From Moringa oleifera (taxonomy: Eukaryota > Streptophyta > Magnoliopsida > Brassicales > Moringaceae): DNA of 64,000 nucleotides. The stretch covers positions 5,399,001 to 5,463,000 of the forward strand of contig JAJFZO010000049.1 in assembly GCA_021397835.1 (NCBI GenBank), written 5' to 3'. Every line of letters starts with the position of its first letter. Position 1 is the stretch's first letter. Position numbers and translations under genes: made by a program. Shown here in pieces: positions 39,001 through 51,117 of this stretch. The notes beneath the pieces were generated by a model that saw only the letters and a program-made list of their open reading frames with translations, was not told the origin of the DNA and made no database searches.

Positions 39001-40482
39001 ATTTTGATGATTATTTTCATTATAAGTAAATAAATATCTTAATTATAAAACATTTAATTGATATTAAATAAAAAATTTATTTTATTTTTTTAAATTTTAT
39101 ATAAACTTTTTCTTAAATAAAATTGCAAGCTAATTTAAGAAGATGGACTTTCTCATGGATAGGGGATGAGGCCGAGAAGGAGGTGGGTTTAATTACAATA
39201 GTATTGGTATTATTCTTAAAATGGTATAAAAATATGAATTTTTTGAGAAAATAAAATTAATATACATTTATTTTATAAAATTCAAATAACTTGAAATCGA
39301 TTATGATAATGTTGAGTCTTAATAATGTACTCTTTGAGAAGGTAATTAGTAAATATATTTCATTTTCATGAAAATCCTATTGCAGTCTTAGATTGCTATA
39401 TTGGTAAATAATAATTATTTAATAAGTTTAATCATTTTTTCCCACACAAGAAAATAAAAATTATAACTTAAATAAATAATATTACAAAAAAATGAAAATA
39501 AAAAATATTTATTGTGATGATGATGGAGGACAAATTGTTCGGTTAGGAAGGCCTTTCGTGTTAGGCAATTCAACAATTTATGTTGCATTGCATTTGGTGC
39601 TGACCATCTGTTTGGGTCGCTTTTAACTGACCCACCATTTAATTTCTACTTTGGGCTAAGGCCCATACAAGTGGCTTCTTGCGGACCCTCAGCACAAATT
39701 TTAGTGTCTTTTGTGTTTTTTATTCTGTTAATATTAATGTTTTTTTTACGTGACAAAATATGGCCGTTACAAGGGCTTAAAATAGAAAATAAATAAATAA
39801 ATATTTACTTAAGATGTTATAAATTAAAATGTTAAAGAAATTTATTTTTTAGTGTAATTGATGATACATTTACAAAAAATTACAAAATTTTAATTTTTTA
39901 GAATTTGATTTTCAGTAGCATTATAAAATTTTAATAGTAAAAATATTAGAAAAATAGATAATAACATGTCAAGCAAATTATTACAGTAATTGATTAACAT
40001 AATAAATTATAAAAAAATTATAATGATTAAGAGAATTGATAATTAATTGCGATTATGGATGTATTAATGAAGTATAAAAAAGAATATTAACAAATATGAA
40101 TGCTTGCTTTTTTACAAATAATTGAAAATTATTTATAAAAAAAGTACCTAAATATATTTTAAATATAAGAAGTTAATATTCTTTATAAAAAATAAAAGTG
40201 TTTCAAAAAGCATATACATCAAAAAGTAAAAAAAGGAAAAGAAAAAAAAAAACGAAAGGGGAGGATGCTTGAAATTCCAATAGGGGAGGACTGATTCTAC
40301 TCTGTTAAAATAATAACTAAAAAAGATAATTATTGTCTTGTTATTTAAGGTATTATTTTCTATTTAATTTCATTGATTTAAAGGTCTATAAAGCCAAAAA
40401 AAAAAAAAAGGATAATGATTTTTAAAGTTTTAAAAGACATTTGGCCTAGAGTGATCCAACGGTACGCATCGTCCTTTTACTT

Positions 40483-40492
40483 GACACGTGTC
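40483..40492. promoter_or_regulatory. Palindromic G-box/ABRE core
   Basis: GACACGTGTC is a perfect palindrome around CACGTG, the core bound by bZIP and bHLH factors and typical of ABA-responsive elements. A second ACGT core (ACACGTCA) follows about 40 bases later and a CGCGTGTC variant about 35 bases after that. The cluster lies roughly 1 kb before the likely start of the DUF506 transcript. Confidence 0.4.
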
Positions 40493-41675
40493 TGTATTAT
40501 TAGGGTTAATCATCCAAAGAATCATAAGACACGTCAACATCATTCTCTCTCTTTATGGTGCCGCGTGTCCTCGCTGCTTTTCGCCAAAACAAGTAGGCCC
40601 CACTGCCTTCCACATGAGGACAACCGCACCCCACACCCACTCGGTTTTCATGAATTATACTTTTTATCTTTTTTACTTTTTTAAATTTTGGTTTTAAGGT
40701 TGAAAATTGAAAATGATTTAAAAGAAAGTGTAATGTATTTAGCAAGCAAAGCAAGCTAGCGTCTCAATTCCCCGCCCCCTAGCAGCTCGTACTAACGGCG
40801 GACCCCACCGTCCACCTTCTTCACTTTGGTAAACGAAACCCCCCGCTTTTAACTAATTTACCTTTACACCCTTTTGCACTTAACCTTTAAAGTTGCTGCT
40901 GATTCATTGTTTTACCTAATGTAGTTGGTAACCGGGCGAAATGACCATCATGCCCATTTCTCCATTGCGCACGCAGGCAAGGTAATGACTTCTGCTAATT
41001 GCTATCATCTTTTGGGACCCACCAGGGGCATTTTCGTCAAGAAAACGTCACCAACTACCCTATTCACCAGGGCAGCTTTCCATTTCCCACCCAAAAACGA
41101 TGAGCATTTAACTTGGAAATTAGAGATGGGCGAGATTACCAAAATATCTTCTCGTCCAGTGGGTCTCCTTCAATGCTTAGCGTTTCTCTTACTCATCAAG
41201 GAAGGGCTCTTTCGTCATATCGGCTCAACACACGGCTTTGCTTCTTTATGTCTGTCTTGCCCATGAAACGATCGTGAGAGGGGTTCAAAAGGCGTCCGTA
41301 TCACGAGGGGGACAACCGGGGTGTCCTTTTCGAAGAAGTTAAGGACATTTTGGTAATCCAACCTTCATCGTCACACTGCATCCGTGGCACTGTGTAACGA
41401 GGAACCGGTGTACGAGCCGGATTCCGATGGTCGACACGTACACCTCACACAACAGATTAGGTTTTTACCACGTTGGATTCCACGTGGATACCAGGTCCTA
41501 CTCAGCATAATTTACTCATCAGCTTTATATATCCCGCACCTTCTAGCCGGATCCTTGTAGCCTACTCACGAACTCCAAGGCCACACACAAGACCAAGCTC
41601 TTTTTTTCCCTCTCTGTCTCTGTCTATCATTTCCTGTCGCCGGCGCCGGAAATTTGAAGCAGATAACCGGGGTAA

Positions 41676-41762
41676 ATGGCAGCTCCGGCGAGGGCTGTTG
41701 CTTTGAGTTGCCAAAGCGAAAACGTCACGCCCTGGTGCCGTCGCATATCTCGGGAAATTTAA
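41676..41762 (+). other. Upstream ORF in the DUF506 leader, 28 codons
   Basis: It begins MAAPARAVALSC and ends RRISREI before a TAA. It lies in the predicted leader of the DUF506 gene. Two overlapping short ORFs follow (41977-42009 and 42006-42050, sharing ATGA), and a 5-codon ORF lies at 42284-42301. A GT immediately before this ATG (near 41672) could be a leader splice donor, which would remove it from the mature message. Confidence 0.35.
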
Positions 41763-42368
41763 CCGTATCTGGAAACCCTGAAGCAAAAGCGACTTTTACT
41801 TAGCAGAGTTTCGAAGTTATTCCATGCTTTGTCTCGCAAATCAGAGGCGAAATACTATATAATAATCGAGGTTAAAAGGTATTTGATTTAGCTTAAGAGC
41901 CTCGAATTTTGGGTAAACGCATCGATATTTGGCAAACTTTCTTGGCCTCTGCTTTGGTTGAGGTTCCGTTGATCTCATGACCAAAGAGGTGTCGTGGAGT
42001 TGTCAATGAGACTGGTGCATCAATTGTTGATTGCTTTGATCTATGTGTAGACTCTGAAGAATTTTCTCAACTTTTTCTTTTCATTTGAAATTTATATCTC
42101 AACAAACCTTGGGGTTTCCTTATGTAATTACCAATTCTCCGTTGCTAAATTTTAGAACTGAAGGCGAAGAACCAAGATAGATAAGTAGTACAAGTTTTAG
42201 AGGCTAAGTTCAATTGTGTATTTTGATTTGGTCCTTTGACTGGACTTTGAGGCTGGAGAAGAAGAATAGCTTGGCCTTTGAAAATGGAAGAGAAAAATTG
42301 ACATTCTCCTTTGGAGATCGTCGGTGACAGTGAGGATTTTGCTCTTGCTGTTCTTGATCAAAGGCATC

Positions 42369-44054
42369 ATGCCTTTCCCAATGAAGATCCAGCCAATAGA
42401 TTGTCATGCACCGGAAGAGGTACCGCGGCTAGAGCCGGTGAAGCCGGTGGCAAAATCACTGCTCAAGCGGTTGTTCGAGCGCCAGTTCTCCAACGTCTTG
42501 AGAAATTCGTCTGCGGAAAAGGTCGGCGCCGCTGAGGAGTCCCATTCCATCAAGGACGGTTCGTCGGAGTTCGAGCCAAGCTCGGTCTGCTTGGCGAAGA
42601 TGGTCCAGAACTTCATAGAGGAGAACAACAACAGCAGTAGCAGTAACGAGAAGCAATCAAGTGCAGTCAGGTGCGGCCGCAACTGCTTCAACGGGAACTG
42701 CAACGACAGTTCTGAAGATGAAATGGACTCCTTTGGTAGTTCTGGTGACTCATATCTGTCTTCCTCAGGCGAAGCATGTGAAATTCTAAAGGTATTGGCA
42801 TAAGAGTTGATCACTTGTGGTACGATTACTCGTTTGAAATCGCTTTGGGTGTTTGCCTAAATGAAAGACAAAAATTGAACATAATTTCATAAGAAATTGA
42901 GCATGTTTCCATTTGTGAGCAGAGTCTGGTCCCTTGTGCGAGTGTTTGGGAGAGGAATTTACTAGCTGACACTGCCAAGATCGTTGAGAAGAACAAGATT
43001 GGTAAGCGTAAAGACAACTTTTGCAGGAAGGTTGTTTCTGATGGATTATTGGGGCTTGGATACGACGCTTCCATTTGCAAATCTCGCTGGGAAAAATCCC
43101 CCTCTTATCCCGCAGGTAATTTCTCCCTTTCTCTCTTCCCCCGCCATCCCTCCTCTAAACTCTGTGCCTTTCTATTTTGCCAAAATATCTATAATTCGAT
43201 CTGTTTGGTTGCTTGGGAAAACGAAAAATGTTTTCATTTTCCTTTTCACTTGCACTTGCCCTTGCCCTTGCATCTCTTAGCTTTTTCTTAGCTTGGTTGA
43301 TTTGTGAGTTGGGGAGGGGGGATACAGAGAATTGACCATTTCACACAATATTCGCGAATCTTTAGTTTGAGGAAACAAATTGCCCAGAAGAAAAGATGAT
43401 CATCCTTTTAACTTTTTCTGTTAAGTTCGGTTGGACGACACGCTTATCCTAAACTGCACACGAATACTGGAGAAATTTAACAGGTGGTCCTCTTCTGGTG
43501 CAGGTGAATACGAGTACATAGATGTGATGATCGAAGGTGAGCGACTTCTAGTCGACATCGATTTCAGATCAGAATTTGAGATCGCTCGATCAACGAAGAC
43601 CTATAAATCTGTCCTCCACACCCTTCCGTACATCTTCGTGGGGAACGCTTATCGTCTCCAGCAGATAGTCACAATTGTATCGGAGGCGGCCAAGCAGAGC
43701 CTGAAGAAGAAGGGGATGCACCTCCCTCCTTGGAGGAAAGCAGAGTACGTCAAAGCCAAATGGCTGTCCCCACACACACGAACGGGACCAAACTCCTTGG
43801 GTGACAACGGGGAGGGACCTGGCCAGAAGGAAACCTTGGGCCGAGCCAACGATTTCGAGCTGAGTCGCGGGAGGAAATCGGTGGATGAGACCGAGTTGCC
43901 CGAATCCATGTTTGATTTGTCGGGGAGTTCCGAAGAAGAGAAAGTGAAGAAGGCGGTGGCTGAGGAGTGGAAGCCACCCGAGGCTAAGCCCAAGAATTCA
44001 CAGATCGGGGTTAAGATGGTGACTGGTTTGGCTTCAGTAATCGATGAGCCATGA
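42369..44054 (+). CDS. DUF506 (PDDEXK-like) family protein
   Basis: Plant DUF506 proteins are related in fold to PD-(D/E)XK nucleases; their biochemical role is unsettled, with some members acting in root-hair and stress responses. Exons are 42369-42791, 42923-43115 and 43504-44054; phases fit and give 388 residues. The start MPFPMKIQPID is the usual N-terminus of this subgroup. Visible features: CLAKMVQNFIEENN; a Ser/Asp-rich acidic linker (SSEDEMDSFGSSGDSYLSSS); GLLGLGYDASICKSRWEKSP; and the core YEYIDVMIEGERLLVDIDFR, SEFEIARSTKTYKSVLHTLP and GMHLPPWRKAEYVKAKWLSP. Acidic residues near 212-229 lie where the nuclease core would be, but I cannot tell whether it is catalytic. The C-terminal 100 residues are polar and probably disordered. 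Confidence 0.9.
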
Positions 44055-47000
44055 AATTTTGGGATTTCTTTTTAATAATTTTTTTTTGCCCGTTTTGACC
44101 AGCACCAGATAATAAGCTCACAGAAAAAGAAAAAAAGGAATGTTATATGCTACATAACTGTTCAATCCCTTATGCTTTTTTTTTATGTAAGGGTATGATC
44201 TGATTTACTAATATCAATAAAAGTGTCATAAGAATAGCTAATATAAAGTCAGAAGTTCTTCTTGTTCGATTTATCTATGTTCTCCCTGTGATTAGTCAGT
44301 ACAAGAGGGTGACTCTGGTTGGTGGAAGCTTGAAAAAAATAATTCTTCCTGTTGTTTTTGATTAATTGTATTGCTCTTCTCTTCTGCTTTGTTATATCTG
44401 CTTGAGGTTGTTGGGAGTCTGTGGAATCATGGAAAGCAGAAAGGAAAAGGTAAGTTCTCCGTATATTTTATCTTCTTTTTGTCTTTCAGTTTTTCTAACA
44501 TGCTTGTCGCCTGAGTGGCTGATATTCTACTGTATTCTTTTCTTGAAGGTTGGGCAAACAGAACTGGAAATATGAAGAGGGCAGTTAAGACTTGGTGCAG
44601 TCCCCAGCGGGAGAAGGTTAGGCCTGAGAAAATAAATAACCATTTCTAATTCTTAAAAAGCTGATTCTCCGCGTTCCCTCCACTTAGCCTTGCCTTAGTT
44701 TATTTTCTTAAAGATAAATGATTCTGCTTGAATCCTTTGGTTCAAACAAAGTCTTGATGGAAACATTTCGTATTGGTTCAATTAGATTAGATTTGATAAA
44801 GTGCTTAGGTAAGACGCGGTGAAATGCAGTTGTTGGTGTTGATGGAATTCTCTCCTTTGACATAAAGACCATCTCCAGTCATAGACTGGATTTGGCCCAG
44901 CACTTCTCCATTCATGCGGTTACGATCACCAATTAATTGCTGGCTCGCGTATGTCCTTCCAACTTTGAAGACTTCTCAAGAAAGCTTTTGCCCATGCTAG
45001 TCAAGGCTTATCATACTTGTATACACCCATTTACTGATTGGGAAAGAGATTGGGAGGCATCGCCTATTGCCAATGTAAATCCCTTTTGTAGCCATTTCTA
45101 GCCTACTGCCTACTAACTATCCTGTGCTTCCTGCGTGTCTAACTTTTTGGGAGTTCAATCTAGCTAAGATGCGCCTAGCTTGTCGTTTGGTGCCTTTCAC
45201 TGGGCCGGGCCCCACGTAGTATCTCGGGAATCGCGTAAAGGAGGGTTTTTGTTTAAAAAAAATCCTGGTTGGACCCGTTTTGCGCTGTGTAGTTTAGGAA
45301 TAACAATGATTGCTGTTTAAGTAGCGGTCCTCATTATTAAAGCATTAAACCTCTACTGTGTCCCAGTACTCCTCTCATTACTATAACATTGAACGACATC
45401 CAATGGCTCCTCTTATCCGTTTCTTTTTGTAGAATTCAGTGTGGTCACGAGGGTCCTCGCTGAATATAATATGCCGATTCTGTCCTCTCTTGTCCTATCC
45501 AGATGAACAAAAAATAAAATTTATTATGTATGTTATCTATGTCAATGGTTAGATGTGTCTTATTACTTTATGAAAGCAACCCCCAACTACTTCAATCCGA
45601 CCCTTTTCTCTCTTCCTTTCTGTGTTATCTTGCATTTGGTTGTCTGCTCAACGGCACAGCGTGTTACTTGTGTTCTAAGGGCACCAAAGTGGTCAAGTTT
45701 GCAAGATATTCATGATATCCCGCTTTAATGCCTTTGCCTTCCATATTTGCAGGTATTTTGACTGTCAAATTAGTTGTTTTAAAAATAATTATATGGTGAT
45801 GCTATTCTGTTTATAATTATTAAAAAAGAAAATGAGTAACAAAGAGAGAACCATATGCAAATTTGGGTACCTAACTTATGCAGTGCTTATTTTCAAAGTT
45901 TTATGACCTGAAAATGTGTGAATTATAATATAAAAAAGCTTTTATTGTTTGGTCAGGTTCCACAACAACTGAAATCCAGATAGAACTTTATATAAAGTAG
46001 TCAGCTTTAACTTGTTGGGCTCGCTTAGTTAAGCTAATTTTTTCTTTTACGAAAATGAAAGTCACTTTTGACAATTGCCCAGGTAATCGTCATTATCATG
46101 TCGATTACCGATGACCGATTACCACTGTTAATTTACTTTAATGCCCATCTGTAGAAAATACATGAGAAAACCAGTAATACTATGTTCAGCATTATTTTTC
46201 TTTTTCAGTATTTTATCTTTAGTGGAGGGATGCAGTGGGGTAGTGGAATATGAATTAGGGGATGGTGTATGTCGTTGAACTGGGACCGGAGGACAATGTC
46301 TACGGCAGTTGGTAGTCGTTTATATTAACGTTAATGTTTGTGAATACGAAGGAAAAGCAAACAGAGCAGGAAAAAAAAAAGAAAGAGAGAAAATGAATAA
46401 TAGTGGGAGCCTTGTTCTCTCCTCAGATTCAGAATTTGAAAACATCTGTAGTGTTTTGTGTGTCAGGTGCGATAAAGACCATTTACTCTCTCATGAATGT
46501 CCAAATAGGCACGCTCCTTTACCTCATCAATGCTCTTTTTCCGTTTCCCCAAATTCAAGGGTCAATACAACATCGAATATCATTTTATAATATTAGATTA
46601 TTATAACGTTTGTTACTTGAGCTTGTGTTGATCACAGTAGCCTCAACTTGGTATGCGTCATATTATATATATATATATATATATTATGTTTTTAAAATAG
46701 TTGTCCAAAAAAGAAAATGGGGTAATTATTAGCGAAGGGATATGCAAGGATTGTATGTATGATTCCAAGCACATGGGTGGCCCAACAAAGAGCGGAGTAA
46801 TTTGTTGCAACAAAGTGTGTATGTGCCGTAGAAAACCCTCTCTAACAAGGCAAGACTAGGGGGAAAAAAGAAGGAAAAAAGAAAAAAAGAGAGAGTGGGA
46901 ATGATGACATAGAAGAACAATTGGGTTTGCTTTGTTAGGCAAACAGAAACAAACTAACCTAACCTTCTTACCATCTCCCTCCTCTTTTCGCTTTCTTCTT

Positions 47001-47842
47001 TTTCTGCTTCCGGATGAATTCTCAACTTGCAACAAAAAGTATAAAAGGATCCAGATGAGAGTGTCTTCTTATTGCTTTCCGATCAAGTCAATTACTCTGC
47101 AAAACAGAAAGTAGATACATAGGGAGAGTTTTCAGGTACATGGGCTTGGGCTTGGGCTTAGCATGTGGGCCTACTGGGTCGTATTGACTCATGGATAGAG
47201 AAGAAAGGCTCCTCAACTGATGGAACTTTCACCAAACTAAAGTCTGAAATTATTTAAATTACCATGTACTCAATTCTTATTTCACTGTAAAGCCTGCCTG
47301 CTGCTCTTTTATTCCCCTGCTTTATCCAAAGAGGAAATTGCCAAAATTAGCCGCGCTTTTTTTTAAAAATAAATTATTTTTACTATTTTTTCTTATTTTA
47401 ATATTTAAGTATACTATAAAAATAATAATATCTTTAAAATTAAATAAATTAAATAATTAAATTAATTTATTTAAATATTTTTTTTAGCTCTCTTTCTCTT
47501 TAAGTTTTTTCTCTCTTCCATCTCTTTTTGTACTTTCTTTTTTGCTCTTTTTCCTTACCTTAGTATCTAAGATCTACCAAATCAAAATCCAAAAAAATAT
47601 TCTAAGCAATCATTGATATTTTTGATTGATTCTCTTACATTGATAAACAAAAATTGTAGACATTAAAAATAAAACTCATGGTTTTTGTACAAAATATAGC
47701 TTAAAGTTGTAAAATTTTCTTTTATTTTAGTAAAAATCGTGATATATTTTTTATTTCGTTACTTAAAATGAAAAATCATGCAATGATAACGAAATCGTAT
47801 GATATTTTATAAAATCATATATTAATTATTAAATCATAATAT

Positions 47843-48060
47843 CAATACACAAATCGTTACTTTTTTATTTTATTATTTTTTAGTAAATTATTACTTTTTT
47901 AGCAAATTGTTACTTATTCAGTAAATCATTATTTATTTTTTAAATAGTTACTTGTTTACTGAAATTGTTTTACTCTTTTTTTTTAAATTATTACTTTATT
48001 ACTTAAATCTTAATTTTTTTATAAAATTATTACTTTTTTTGTGAAATCATTATTTTTTTT
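47843..48060 (+). repeat. Degenerate tandem repeat, T-rich, period about 19 bp
   Basis: Roughly ten imperfect units of the form aaattgttacttttttagt follow each other (for example units starting aaattattac, aaattgttac, aaatcattat and aaatagttac), several exactly 19 bases long. Units at the right side are longer because of T runs. Confidence 0.6.
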
Positions 48061-48225
48061 CTATAATAAATTTTTGGGTTTTTAAGATCCTTTGAGATTA
48101 TATATGGCTCATAAATTAATCTAGAGTTGGCTATCTGCATTTAAATTAAAAAAATATCAAAATTTAAGTAACTAGATTAACAAATACATAAAAATTAGAT
48201 ATGAAATCAAATAAATCAAATCGTA

Positions 48226-48495
48226 AAACATAAAAACTATATGTAAAATTGAAAAATATGATACGAAATTAAAACACGTGATACGAAATTGAAAAATATG
48301 ATATAAAATTAAAAAATAAAAAACAAAATAGAAAAACATAATACGAAATTAAAAATAAAAAAACAAAATAAAAAAATATGATACAAAATTAGAAAACATT
48401 ATACGAAATGAAAAGATATTATACGAAATCAATAAATATAATATGAAACTAAAAAAAAAAATATCAAATTAAAAAATATGATGCGATTTGTAAGA
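48226..48495 (+). repeat. Degenerate tandem repeat, A-rich, period about 20 bp
   Basis: About a dozen imperfect units of the form atatgatacgaaattaaaaa. Their reverse complement (aatttcgtatcat...) resembles the units of the T-rich block at 47843-48060, so the two blocks may be arms of one large imperfect inverted repeat centred near 48140. Confidence 0.6.
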
Positions 48496-49132
48496 ATAAT
48501 ATACAAGTATCAAACATGATACGGTTCTTGTTATTAAGTTACGAAAGCGAATATTCAATACATTTATATCAAGGAATTAAAGTCAAAACCTTAAAAAATT
48601 AAATAAACAGATACGATATACATGGATAACTCAAGCCAATTATTGAGTTTTAACGTTACAAAATAATTCTATTCATGAGTGTGTAACAATCAAAATTTTA
48701 AAATTTAAATCAAAATTATTATTTAAAATCATACTTAAATTAATTAAGTTAACTCGATGATATTTTTGATGATTTATATGCAAAATTGAGCAGCAATAGA
48801 TTGAACAATAATGAAAAAAAAGAAAAAAATGAGTGAGAAACTGAAATTAATAAAAACAAATAACGTTTAAGGGGATTTGATTTTTAATTTTATTTAATAG
48901 GTAAATGGATAATTATACATTATTTATTAAAAATATTTTAGTGTAAAAATAATTAAAAAATATTAAAATAATATAAATTACTAATTTAAGATATTTTTAC
49001 TAATTCTCATGTCCTATGTCCAAAAATAAAATTTCCCATTTTTATCCAAAATTGGATAAGGGAGCAAGACCCTAAATGAATCCCCCTCCTTCAACTCTTT
49101 TCTTTCACTTTCTCTCGTTTCCTCTTCCTGAC

Positions 49133-51117
49133 ATGGCTACTACTTCTCTCCCTCTCATCTCCCCGACTTTCTCATCTTCCTCAACCTCTTTCAAAACTCT
49201 GCCCAAGGTTTCAATAGTGACAGCAGCATTACCACCACCAAAAACAAGAACAGGAAACGGGTTGGACCAAAATTGCAGCCACCTAGCTCTAAAGAGATCG
49301 CACTTGTTCAAAGGAGTCATCGCAACGCTTCCCCTCATTCTTGTCCAACGACTTCCCAATTCAGAAGCCAGAGAGGTTGAAGTGGGCTCCTTTCTTCCTC
49401 CATCGACAGCCGACCCTTCTTTTGTTGTCTTCAAGGCCTCCCCTAAAGACACCCCTGCTCTTCGTGCAGGTATATGATACCCCATTCATCATACTCAATT
49501 TTCCTTTATCTGTTTGAAGCCCTTGTGGATTCATTCACTTAAACAATATATTCTAGTGCTCCTGGAGTATGAATGCACGCCATAGTCTTCCTTGGTTTAT
49601 TCACATTTGTTTGCATGGGTATAGTATAATGATTTAGTTGTGCTGTGGTTTTCAGATTATCTTCTTCCAATTAATTAATTTAACAGTGTAAAAAAGATGA
49701 TGGGTTCACTTGTGCAAGTTTCCATTTTTAAGAATTGATGATATTGTCTGGATCTGTCATAATAATGAAATCATCATTACTGTCATGCAAGTTTGCTCAA
49801 ACCTCATTAAAATGTAACTTCAACTATCACTTTTAAGGAGAAAAATCATTAAATCAACCATATGTTATGTGGGTTTTGTCCCTCGATATCTCTGCTTGTA
49901 CATAAACTCTTGATTCTTGATTTTTGTTTTCTTTGGTTTTTTGCTTGTGTAATGATATATGTGTACTCATGGGATTTGAACTTCAACAATCAGTTTTAAG
50001 GATGTAATATATGTGTACTCATGGGATTTGAACTTCAACAATCAGTTTTAAGGATGTAAACCATTAAACTAACCATCCCTTGATGTCCCTGCTTGCAAAT
50101 GCAAGATATTTGAAATCTTTGTCTTGTTTATATTTGTATTATATGTATACTCATGATATTTGAGACACATAGTTTCTTGCAGGGAATGTCCAGCCTTATC
50201 AGTTCATTCTCCCTCCAAAGTGGAAACAAACACGTGTAGCCAACATACTATCAGGCAATTACTGCCAACCCAAGTGCGCAGAGCCTTGGGTGGAAGTGAA
50301 ATTTGAAGATGAGCAACAAGGGAAGGTGCAGGTAGTGGCTTCTCCTTTGATACGACTCACAAATAAACCAAATGCATCAATTGAAGAGATTGGGAGCCCT
50401 GAGAAGGTGATTGCCTCTCTTGGCCCTTTTGTCACTGGCAACTCCTATGACCCTGATGAGCTTCTCGAGACGTCAGTTGAAAAGCGAGGCAATCAAACGG
50501 TGTGTACCACTTTTATTATTACTGATTGAGGTTGCCCAATATTGTCCTGTTTTACTTTCAATTTTGCCGCCAAATGATAGAAAGTCATTTTGGGGTCATG
50601 TTTTGGGAGACTTTCTGATGAGTAAGTTACCAGGATGGCTGGGAAAGTATTAAAGAAATGCTTGCCTGAAGTAAAACATTCCGTACCTTTTTATACCATG
50701 TCTGCTGTTATAGTGTTTTTATTATCAGTCTCTTATTAGTTTTCCTTTCTCAAAATGTGCGTATAACAAAGGAACCCTTTAATGAGTCATTTGTTGTGGC
50801 CTCTGAATATTTATTGATTAAGTTTGCTTTTTTCTTTTAAGCTTATGTTTATGTAATCTTATATGGAATTAAGACTGGCTTACATGTTTTTTCTTGTCCT
50901 GGTAATCACAAGCTTATGTTCTAGTTCCCATGCTAAAATTTTGCAGTATTATAAGTACGTGCTTGAAACACCATTTGCTTTGACGGGTTCACACAATCTT
51001 GCAAAAGCAACAGCGAAGGGAAACACTGTGGTACTGTTTGTGGCCAGTGCCAATGATAAACAGTGGCAAACATCCCAGAAAACCCTAAAAGCCATGCTTG
51101 ATTCTTTTGAAGTATAG
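49133..51117 (+). CDS. PPD6: PsbP domain-containing protein 6-like, thylakoid lumen
   Basis: Exons are 49133-49469, 50183-50499 and 50947-51117; phases agree and give 274 residues. The N-terminus (MATTSLPLISPTFSSSS) is Ser/Thr-rich, as in a chloroplast transit peptide. A second hydrophobic stretch (GVIATLPLILVQ) before SEAREVE suggests lumen targeting. The mature part is a PsbP-like domain: VQPYQFILPPKWKQTRVANI, WVEVKFEDEQQGKVQVVASP, YYKYVLETPFALTGSHNLAK and a final KTLKAMLDSF. Cys140 and Cys144 (NYCQPKCAEPW) form a close pair, matching the redox-active disulfide reported for PPD6. Its precise role in the lumen is not established. An in-frame ATG at 49076 would add 19 residues; I prefer 49133 because its start looks like a typical transit peptide. 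Confidence 0.88.
49955..50058 (+). repeat. Near-perfect tandem duplication of 52 bp in PPD6 intron 1
   Basis: Two copies of a unit containing gtgtactcatgggatttgaa and ending in aaggatgtaa stand head to tail (49955-50006 and 50007-50058) with essentially no differences, which implies a recent duplication. Another partial relative (tgtatactcatgatatttga) occurs at about 50144. Confidence 0.9.

Larger units (their letters stand above)
37044..42368. other. Intergenic region between H2A.Z and DUF506 genes
   Basis: These two genes point away from each other. 37044-37900 should hold the H2A.Z leader and promoter; a probable leader intron runs from about 37670 to 37075 on the minus strand. 37900-40400 is AT-rich and repeat-bearing. 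About 40440-41560 is GC-richer, with several ACGT-core sites, and should be the upstream region of the DUF506 gene. 41560-42368 looks like its long leader. No other gene is supported. Confidence 0.6.
44055..49132. other. Intergenic region between DUF506 and PPD6 genes
   Basis: The first few hundred bases should be the DUF506 3' region. 44300-47300 has mixed composition and scattered short ORFs with no family match. 47340-49000 is AT-rich and includes a two-part degenerate tandem repeat (47843-48495). The final hundred bases should be the leader of the PsbP-domain gene. I see no supportable gene. Confidence 0.6.

Noticed and set aside
46394..46590. Cys/His-spaced ORF resembling a zinc knuckle
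   Set aside because: The spacing (C-x2-C-x3-H-x5-C) does not match the CCHC knuckle, there is only one such unit, and the frame has no supporting context.
49076..49132. Longer PPD6 start at an upstream in-frame ATG
   Set aside because: The 19 extra residues have no transit-peptide advantage, and the ATG at 49133 starts a typical Ser/Thr-rich plastid presequence. Possible but less likely.
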